Positions 57,145 to 64,000 of a DNA stretch of 64,000 nt are shown piece after piece. The stretch covers positions 50,012,992 to 50,076,991 of the forward strand of contig OX031065.1 of the NCBI GenBank assembly GCA_943736015.1, given 5' to 3'. The notes under the pieces are model-generated. The model was not told the origin of the DNA. It did no database searches and saw nothing but the letters and a program-made list of their open reading frames with translations. The DNA is from Tridacna crocea (taxonomy: Eukaryota > Mollusca > Bivalvia > Cardiida > Cardiidae). The number at the start of each line of letters is the position of its first letter. The stretch's first letter is position 1. The position numbers and the translations under genes are program-made.

Positions 57145-57373
57145 TTAATCCTTCACCAAAAGATCCCTGATTTTTATGACCCTGAGATAGAATCCTTCTG
57201 AAAACATTCTGGGAAAAGGAGAAAATGCTGGTAACCAGCATTTTCTCCTTTTCCCACTATGTTTTCTACTCTTCTAAAGTAAAGTTTCAATTTTTGAGTC
57301 ATGTTTATTTTGTTGTCTGCAAATGCTTTCAATTTGAACAAGTCTAAAATTTTGTCATTTGGTAAAGAGTTAA
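57145..57373 (+). mobile_element. TTAA-MITE A
   Basis: TTAATCCTTCACC and GGTAAAGAGTTAA. Confidence 0.87.
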
Positions 57374-57439
57374 AATGGTTTTATACCCCTTTCAGCATTA
57401 TTTCAGTCATATTGCAATGACAACTCTGCTTGTTCATGT

Positions 57440-57592
57440 AACTATGTCCTGGGTTTCACCAGTACCAGTCTGGGGCTCAAATGTGTCTTGCCCAAGGAAT
57501 TCACCCATGAAAAAGCCAGTGCTTCCAGTAGGGGGTGAAACTAGGTCCCCAGGTTACAAACCCTACATTTTACAATAGAGCCAGAGCCCCAG
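57440..57592 (-). mobile_element. tRNA-derived SINE, family 3, copy 3
   Basis: Minus strand GGGGCTCTGGCTCTATTG head; CACTGGCTTTTTCATGGGTG and CCTTGGGCAAGACACAT match the other copies. Confidence 0.6.
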
Positions 57593-57655
57593 ATAGGGAG
57601 TTACACTTCACAACAGTCAGAGCTCTAGATAAGAGGGAGTGATGGTATTATAAAT

Positions 57656-57758
57656 CCATTATTTCTCTTCCAAACACTATGTTAAGGGTACTCATTAGAA
57701 TCGTCTCGATGAGACGATTCTAATGAGTACTCGTAACATAGAGTTTAGTGGAAAATAA
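57656..57758. repeat. Palindromic fold-back sequence
   Basis: Arms of about 50 bp; the inner 20 bp (GTACTCATTAGAATCGTCTC and inverse) are perfect with a 2-nt centre; outer part ACTATGTTA / TAACATAGAGT imperfect. Confidence 0.85.
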
Positions 57759-57829
57759 TCATATTTTCAATTTTGAAATCAAATTCAATCCCTCCATCTG
57801 GAGCTCTGGTTTTGTGGATTCACAATTAT

Positions 57830-57910
57830 TGCTTGGTATCGTGCACAAAGGATGGTTTAAGCTTCCTTTTGTCAGAGCATGGCTTACTTATATTTTGCAC
57901 TGAGAGAGCT
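57830..57910 (+). repeat. Dispersed repeat (GCTTGGTATCGTGCA ... CTTTTGTCAGAGCATGG)
   Basis: Best-preserved member of the group at 21295, 50683 and 51445. Confidence 0.5.
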
Positions 57911-58164
57911 AAGGGTAATCACAAGGATTTGGTGAACAAGGAAATAAAATAACTGAATTGTCTAATGGTTTCGAATTGTAGAACATGGACAAAAACTACA
58001 GTATCACAATAGTCATACATAATCCTCAGTTTTACAATGCTTAGCTTTTAAACTTTGTTTCATACATGTACACGACTAAAAAATAAAGAAGACGATAACT
58101 TGTAAAATCTTTGTAGAAACAGAACTGAGCAAATCCGTTTGCAGAGAAAATAGAGCTATATTTC

Positions 58165-58392
58165 CTTTGATCCCCTACCTGATGACAAAATTTTTGACTT
58201 GTCAAAATTGGAAGAATTTGCAGATGACAAATGTTATTATAAAATTGAATACAATGATTTGTCTTTGCAAGTGAATAAAACATTTTGGAAAAAGGGCAAA
58301 ATGCTTGATACCAGCATTTTCCCTATTTTTATGTGTTCAGAAGCTTTTTTTCTCAGAGCTGATAAAACTGGATTGTGTGATAAAAGGTCAAA
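58165..58392 (-). mobile_element. TTAA-MITE A, decayed
   Basis: GATGACAAAATTTTTGACTTG flank and eroded hairpin; no TTAA ends. Confidence 0.65.
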
Positions 58393-58617
58393 AGTACAAT
58401 TAAAATAAAAAGTCAGCTATTACTTAAAAGCAGAAAAATGAAAGACTTGTGTCGTAAAACTTAAACACAGCTAAAAAGTAATAGACGGCAGGGTCCAATT
58501 TATGACAAACATAAAGTATTCAATGTAGAAAAAACCCATTAGCAATCAAAAATGTCTTCTATAAGGTGTAAAATGTTATGTATAAAAGTGAATAATGCTG
58601 TTTCCTGCATTATTTAA

Positions 58618-58900
58618 GTTGAAACATGGCAGCCAGCAAGTCCCATGCTTTCCTGAAGTTACTTTTACCATAATTTTGCGGAATGTTCTTCCCAAGCCAC
58701 TGGCTGCTTCCCCACATAGGCAATCTGGAAACCATTTTCAGTGGTAAAAGAGGAATGAATGCTGTTGCAATGACCATTATCAATTCTTAGAGATTGGGAA
58801 CCAAATGGGTCTTGCTGCGGGATCAAACCAGAGACCCTCCTGGTTACAAGTCATACTTCTTCTCTGCTGAGCTTTCAGTCTCAGCTCTGTCCAAATACAA
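58618..58900 (-). mobile_element. tRNA-derived SINE, family 2
   Basis: Contains CCAAGCCACTGGCTGC and GAGGAATGAATGCTGTTGCAA shared with 27016-27352; B-box-like GTTTGATCCC on the minus strand. Confidence 0.65.
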
Positions 58901-58912
58901 TGAAACATTTCT

Positions 58913-59085
58913 CTAACCATTTACCATACTAATTCGACTGATGATCCTGTGGAAGAAGCCTTTTAAAAACATTGTGGTAAAAGGAGAAAATGCTGGTTAC
59001 CAGCATTTTCTCCTTTTCCCACAATGTTTTCAATAGGCTCCTGTGTTAGGGTCATTAAAAGTCAGGATTGCTTGGTAAACAGTTA
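58913..59085. mobile_element. Snap-back MITE A with two short flanks
   Basis: Both sides carry the short flank (ATGATCCTGTGGAAGAAGCC left; GGCTCCTGTGTTAGGGTCAT right) around an intact hairpin. Total 173 bp, no long flank. Right TTAA shared with the next copy. Confidence 0.82.
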
Positions 59086-59303
59086 AACATAATATTGGAC
59101 TTCTTAAGGACCCTGACAAAGAAGCCTTTTGAAAACATTGTGGGAAAAGGAGAAAATGCTGGTAAACAGCATTTTCTCCTTTGACTACAATGTTTTCTTC
59201 TGTTCCCAAACCAGGATTAAATTTTTTAGTCAAAATTTATTTTGTTGTCTGCAAATGCTTTCAATTTGGACCAGTCTATAATTTTGTTTTTAGGTGAAGA
59301 GTC
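59082..59303 (+). mobile_element. TTAA-MITE A abutting the Kelch stop
   Basis: Ends 13 nt from the Kelch stop codon; right TTAA lost (GGTGAAGAGTCTAA). Confidence 0.82.
59236..59241 (-). terminator. Candidate Kelch-gene poly(A) signal supplied by a MITE
   Basis: AATAAA on the minus strand about 76 nt past the Kelch stop, lying within the conserved TTTATTTTGTTGTCTGC segment of the MITE at 59082-59303. Confidence 0.4.
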
Positions 59304-59316
59304 TAAACTCAATTGG

Positions 59317-60788
59317 CTAATCTTTACAAATGGGCAGGTAAATGGTGCAACTAGTATGTTCCCATATCTCTGTAGGAGTACTTACTTCATTGCACCACTT
59401 TCGACCAATCAAATCAAATGTTTGTATACTTTTGCATTTCTGTTGATAATCTCCATTGTACCAACCACCAATGACCATTACTTTATCATTAAAAACCGAG
59501 TAAGATGCAAACAGTCTTGGAGTGGGTGTTTGGGAAACTTGTTCCCATTGACCTTCGACAAAGTCAAAGCAATCAATAGATGAAGCCATAACTCTGTGGT
59601 TTGTGACAGGATCGTGATAATAGCCACCAATGACATAAATTTTACTGTCATACGAAAACATAGTGTGGTCAGCTCTAGGGGTTAACATGGAGGGTAATTG
59701 TAACCATGTATTGGAATCTGGATTATACTCATAGAAAGTATCAAATGTGGTCCTGTCATCTGGATCTTGCAAACCTCCTGATACATAGAGTTTGTCCCCT
59801 AATACTGTCCCTGAATGTTCTGTTCTATTTCCTGGTAGCATAGCAATTGGTGACCATCTGTTGGTTTGTGGATCAAAACACTCACACTTAGCATGCTCCA
59901 ATGGCTCAAGGGAAGCAGAAGGATCACCCCCTATTGCATACAGTTTGTTTCTCATAGCACCCAAGAAGAATCTACAACGTTCATTGATCATTGGTGGGAT
60001 GCATCTCCATTGTTTTACTTGTGGATTATAACAGAAACCATATCCATGAGTGATTTCTTCCATTCTGTCATCATTATAGCAACCTCCAATCACATAAAGT
60101 CTGTTCTGAAGAGAAGCCATGCCAAAATGGCACTGTTCTACATGTGGGACTGTGGTTAAAGGATGCAGGGTACCAGTCACTGTGTTATAATACTGTACAT
60201 CATTAGTCATTCCAGAGCCAGGCAGGAAACCACCACACACAACCAGAGATTCTTCATAACCTCTGACATTCAGTAAGCCCTCCACTTTTACTATGTGTGT
60301 TCCTATTTGAGATTTAATGTAAGATTGCAGCTCTGTCCCATTTTCTGGATCAAGAAGCATTTTTTCAAACTCCAAAAAATTATGCATACCTTCCAGCTCT
60401 TCAGGAATTAGAGAAGTAATTTTTATCTTTGGCAAGAACTTTAAGGCATGTTTTGCACTATTCCCATAATGATGAACAATCCAACCAATGACAGCAGAGA
60501 ATACATCAATCTCAGCACAATCCACTGGATAATTAAAATCTAACAGGTTCTCCAATTGGGTAAGAGAGAGTCTGAGGAACTCTGTTGTTATAGCAAGAGA
60601 GGCGAAATGGCTTGATATGTATTTGTAGACATGTGATCTGAGATCTTTGAGAGAAAACAATTCAGAAATAGTGATCATATCCACACAGTTTGTCAGCACC
60701 AAATGAGATTTCAGATAATCCACACATGCTTCGACCACTGGGAGAATCTGTATGTAGTTGGCAGCAGACAATACATGCTCTACATTCT
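59317..60788 (-). CDS. BTB-BACK-Kelch (KLHL-family) protein, 3' coding exon, partial
   Basis: One uninterrupted exon of 489 codons plus stop (59319-59317), entered through an AAACAG acceptor with a split codon. Kelch-like proteins usually recruit substrates to CUL3 ubiquitin ligases through the BTB domain and bind substrate with the Kelch propeller. Seen: the end of the BTB/start of BACK (NVEHVLSAANYIQI...) at residues 1-30, BACK to about 140, then six Kelch blades with double glycines near 185, 234, 286, 337, 387 and 440, spaced about 50 residues. The stop follows the last blade, as expected. The BTB exon is not found up to 64000, so the gene continues beyond the window. It resembles the KLHL9/13/26 group in general form, but I cannot assign an orthologue. 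The reverse-strand ORFs here are shadows. Confidence 0.92.
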
Positions 60789-60814
60789 CTGTTTAAAAAA
60801 ATGATAGATTCAAT

Positions 60815-60897
60815 TCAATTCCTTTTCCCACAATGTTTTTTTTAAAATCTTATTTCTCAAGGCTGTAAAAATTGGGAAATGTTTGGTAAAGGGTTAA
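60815..60897 (-). repeat. Truncated MITE A
   Basis: Second stem arm CCTTTTCCCACAATGTTTT, short flank and GTAAAGGGTTAA end; starts about 27 nt upstream of the Kelch exon. Confidence 0.7.
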
Positions 60898-60899
60898 GA

Positions 60900-61172
60900 A
60901 ACTGATATCAACTTAAATGAAATTTATCACAGAAATTGTAGGGGGGAAAAAATACTATTCTCACAGGGTATCATCAAGATTCAGGAAGTAAATGGGGGGT
61001 ACACTTATAGCCCGTTTAGATTTTTTTACTATGATTTGACCAACAATTTCATCTGGGATGAACAACACAAGCTTTCAAACAGTATTTGCATAACAAATAT
61101 TCTGATCATACCACATTACAAGCTAGGTGAAATGTGGCTTCAGGGCACACTTCTTGGGCACTAGTTACCACA
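60900..61172. other. Presumed Kelch-gene intron, nothing recognised
   Basis: No BTB-like frame on the minus strand. Confidence 0.4.
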
Positions 61173-61395
61173 TTAATCCATTACCACACAATCCCTACTT
61201 TTGACGCCCCTGAGGAAGAAGCCTTTTGAAAACATTGTTGGAAAAGGAGAAAATGCTGCAGCATTTTCTCTTTTTCCCATAGTGTTTTCTACCATTCCCA
61301 GAACGAATTTCAATTTTTCAGTCACCTTTATTTTGTCGTCTGCAAATGCTTTCAATTTGGACCAGTCTAAAATTTTCTTGTGCGGTAAAGAGTTA
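61173..61395 (+). mobile_element. TTAA-MITE A
   Basis: Apex lost (AATGCTGCAGCATT), otherwise intact. Confidence 0.87.
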
Positions 61396-61504
61396 AACAG
61401 TGTGCCATTTGTCTGGATGGAAATATGACCTAACTTACTTGTATTTATCCTAGATTTCTCGTGCTTTATTGTTAGGGGGAGGGGTGCACCATGGGAAATT
61501 AACA

Positions 61505-62345
61505 ACAAGAGGGCCATGATTGCCCTGTATCGATACACTGGCTAATAAGTAAAAACACTACAAGCCAAACACTACAATATTTGACTAATTGGCTTCAAAC
61601 TTGAGGACATAAATTTTTTTTTCTATCTAATCCTACGAGAAAGTTGTGACCCCTGGACAAAGCCAATTTTGACCAAAAAGCTATAATTATTTGAATCCTG
61701 GTGGAGGTCCACAAAATAAAGCCCCATACCAAATAATACAGTTCTAGAATGTGTGGTTATAAACAAGAAGATTTTCAAATTTTTCTCAATAAAAAGCCCT
61801 GTAAAACATGAAACTCATGAGACAGGGCTAAATTTAATAGCCCTAGTAACATGATGACTTTCTTATGGTTATAGTAACAAGATGACTTAGAAAGTTTTCA
61901 CCACAAAAGCCTATGTAAAACTTGTGACCCCTAGTGTGGGGACAAACTTGACCCTATGGCTATAATTTGGGCCCTCCTGGTAGAGGCCCATTAGATAAAG
62001 CTACATGCAAAATTTGGTAGCCCTTGGCCTTATGGTTAGGTACAACTAGATTTTTAAAAAAAACCCAATATGTGACCCCCAGGATGGGGCCAAATTTAAT
62101 TCAAGGACAATTTGAGCACCTTTGGTAGACAACCACTTGATAAAGCTAGATGCAAAATTGAGTAGCTCTAGGCCTTATGGCTTGGTACGAGAAGATTTCT
62201 GAAGTTTTCCCTATATAAGCCCATATAAAACTTGTGATCCCCGTGACCGAGCCAAATTTGACCCCTGGGCTATTATTTGGGCACTCTGGGTAGAGGTCTA
62301 CTAGATTAAGCTACATGCCAAATTTGGTAGCCCTAGGTCCTATAG
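61505..62345 (+). mobile_element. Pearl-like element 4, 3' end not found
   Basis: ACAAGAGGGCCATGATTGCC start; four to five degenerate units with TTGTGACCCCxxG (61640, 61918, 62060, 62228). Closest to element 3. Confidence 0.6.
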
Positions 62346-62489
62346 CTAGCCACTTGTGATACATTTGTACTTTTACAGTTCCCTCTGTAATTGCAATCTT
62401 TCACAGACAAAAATTTTCACCACACCTTTTGTCCAAGTGATTCATATAAAAATTTTTAAAAGGTCATATGAAGACAAACATTGGGAAAA

Positions 62490-62570
62490 AGTGTTACAAA
62501 GATTTGTGCTGTGTCAGCAGGGACAGACTAAAAAATCGTTAAAGATTTGTGCTGTGTCAGCAGAGAGAGA
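62490..62570 (+). repeat. Short tandem duplication and (GA)n
   Basis: AAGATTTGTGCTGTGTCAGC twice at about 44-bp spacing, then GAGAGAGAGAGA. Confidence 0.8.
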
Positions 62571-62799
62571 GAGAGTAAAAAAAATCATCTTGACAAACCT
62601 GAATCAATCACAATTTTTGAAGAATATGCAAAGTCTATAAGATTTCTGATTCCAATAGCCGTCACACCTGTCAGCTCTATCTCATCCAAGCTGGTTTCTA
62701 ATAACCCATCTGTGAACATGGCCCTGAAAGAGCATAACTATCACATTATTACATAAATAAAAAGTTTTATAGCAGAAAAGTCACAGACAAAAATCAGAG

Positions 62800-63028
62800 T
62801 TAACCCATTACCACACAACCCCTACATTTGACGCCCCTGAGAAAGAAGCCTTTAGAAAACATGGTGGGAAAAGGAGAGAATGCTGGTAACCAGCATTTTC
62901 TCCTTGTACCACAATGTTTTCTACCCTTCACAAAACAAATTTCAAATTTTCAGTCACTTTTATTTTGTCGTCTGCAAATGCTTTCAATTTGGACTAGTCT
63001 AAATTATTGTCATTTGGTAATGGGTTAA
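62800..63028 (+). mobile_element. TTAA-MITE A
   Basis: TTAACCCATTACC and GGTAATGGGTTAA; intact. Confidence 0.9.
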
Positions 63029-63141
63029 AAGCTCAAAGGGAAAGCAATAATTAATGTGTATATCAATAGGAAAAACATTTTTCTGTAACATGACGAAAAG
63101 CACCTTTGACATTATAACAAATGTTACTCCACACACTTGCT

Positions 63142-63350
63142 TACCTCTTTACAAAACAACAACTTTTTCACTCATTAAAAATAAAACCTTATGCAGATGA
63201 CAGACTAGACATGACTTGAAAGATGGATTTTTCTTCAAAAGGGTAGAAAACAATGTTGCCATTTGTTGCATTTTCTTCTTTTCCCACAATATTTTAAAGA
63301 GCTGTTTGTTTTTTTCAAGCTGTTAAAACTCAAGATTTTTTGGCAATGTT
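63142..63350 (-). mobile_element. TTAA-MITE A, decayed
   Basis: First stem arm deleted; termini lost. Confidence 0.6.
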
Positions 63351-63373
63351 CTTGGAACTCAATGCCCTCGCTC

Positions 63374-63581
63374 TTAACTCTTTACCTGATATGCCAATTT
63401 GAGGCTCTTCCATTTCAGCAGCAAATAAAGATATGATGTCAAAAATATATGATTGAGTGGAAAACATTGTGGGAAAAGGAGAAATTGCTCGTTACGAACA
63501 ATTTCTCCTTTTCCCACAATGTTTTCAAAAGCTGTCTGTTGTTGATGCGTCAAAATGAGTATCTATGGAGTAACGGGTTAA
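63374..63581 (-). mobile_element. A/B chimeric TTAA-MITE, type C stem
   Basis: Left flank is A-like (TTAACTCTTTACC...); right end is B-like (ATGAGTATCTATGGAGTAACG); inner stem GAAATTGCTCG / CGAACAATTTC as at 31078. Confidence 0.78.
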
Positions 63582-63781
63582 CTCTTTACCAAATGAAATT
63601 TTTGGACTTGACCAAATTCAAAGCATCTGCAGGCAACAGATCAAATCTTGTTAATATGAGGATTTCTGGCTTTGATAGGGTGGAAATATTGTGGGAAGGA
63701 GAAATTTCTTTTATTCCCTCAATGTTTTCTATAGGCTTCTTTCTCATGGTCATAAAAAGTTGCGATTGAGTGGTAAAGAGC
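63578..63781 (-). mobile_element. TTAA-MITE A, abutting
   Basis: Shares its left TTAA with the chimeric copy; right terminus GTAAAGAGCAA. A further decayed hairpin follows at about 63800-63870. Confidence 0.8.
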
Positions 63782-64000
63782 AATACAGCTTTTGAAACAC
63801 TACACAGAAAAGAGACTTTTTTATTACAAGCAACTGGTCTCTTTCAAACAAAGTTTTCAACATCTTTCAAAAAAGAGAAAATTTGATGTCTTCTGCAAAT
63901 ATTTTCGGTTGGTATGAGCCAAAAATTTGAGACCAACCAGAAAAGCTCAGTACCAAATTTCAGGCCAATTGTGGGTGCGAGATTCATTCTCATGTCTGGC

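Noticed and set aside
59242..60159. Plus-strand frames over the Kelch exon
   Set aside because: Shadows of the minus-strand coding exon with no splice or family support.
3219..63028. Many frames reading like [18 protein letters not shown] or [16 protein letters not shown], seemingly a protein family
   Set aside because: They are translations of the MITE flanks and hairpin in one frame; they occur in every copy on both strands, lack introns or starts, and break at indels.

Overview
This is a 64 kb piece of an AT-rich, intron-rich animal nuclear genome, most likely a bivalve mollusc. The evidence is three spliced metazoan genes, repeat elements that open with ACAAGAGGACCATGATGG and carry about 166-bp tandem cores (like the 'pearl' elements described from bivalves), tRNA-derived SINEs and no bacterial gene organisation. 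The bivalve call rests on recognising repeats, not on a search; a heterodont clam or mussel is my best guess.

Genes. (1) A complete VAP gene (VAMP-associated protein, VAPA/B co-orthologue) lies on the minus strand from 29934 back to 11283: seven coding exons, 260 codons, every splice phase consistent. (2) A complete SLC7A6OS/Iwr1-like gene lies on the plus strand from 35110 to 43516: six coding exons, 421 codons. The two genes are divergent, with start codons 5.2 kb apart. (3) The large 3' coding exon of a BTB-BACK-Kelch protein lies on the minus strand at 59317-60788; its BTB-encoding exon(s) must lie beyond the right edge. VAP tethers the ER to other membranes, Iwr1 helps import RNA polymerase II, and Kelch-like proteins are usually CUL3 ubiquitin-ligase adaptors; nothing suggests a joint function.

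Repeats dominate the rest. About 70 copies of short TTAA-flanked MITEs (typically 220-235 bp; ends TTAACCCWTTACC...GGTAAWGGGTTAA; central 67-bp hairpin) make up roughly a fifth of the window and sit in nearly every VAP and SLC7A6OS intron. Their hairpin arms co-vary, many copies abut while sharing one TTAA, and two copies are reciprocal snap-back palindromes. Other mobile DNA: two long pearl/Helentron-like elements (369-2160, 18767-20880) and two partial relatives; a 1.26-kb TIR element nested in one of these (25752-27007); two roughly 500-bp fold-back elements with 8-bp target duplications (28195-29426); a 4.27-kb element with 14-bp perfect TIRs and minisatellite subtermini (49263-53528) packed with tRNA-derived sequences; several SINE families; and a 3-4 kb satellite with a large inverted repeat between the VAP and SLC7A6OS promoters.

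Layout: 1-11282 intergenic repeats; 11283-29934 VAP; 29935-35109 divergent intergenic region with satellite and inverted repeat; 35110-43516 SLC7A6OS; 43517-59316 repeat-rich intergenic DNA; 59317-60788 Kelch exon; 60789-64000 presumed Kelch intron, repeats only. No rRNA, intact tRNA, CRISPR or viral gene was recognised.
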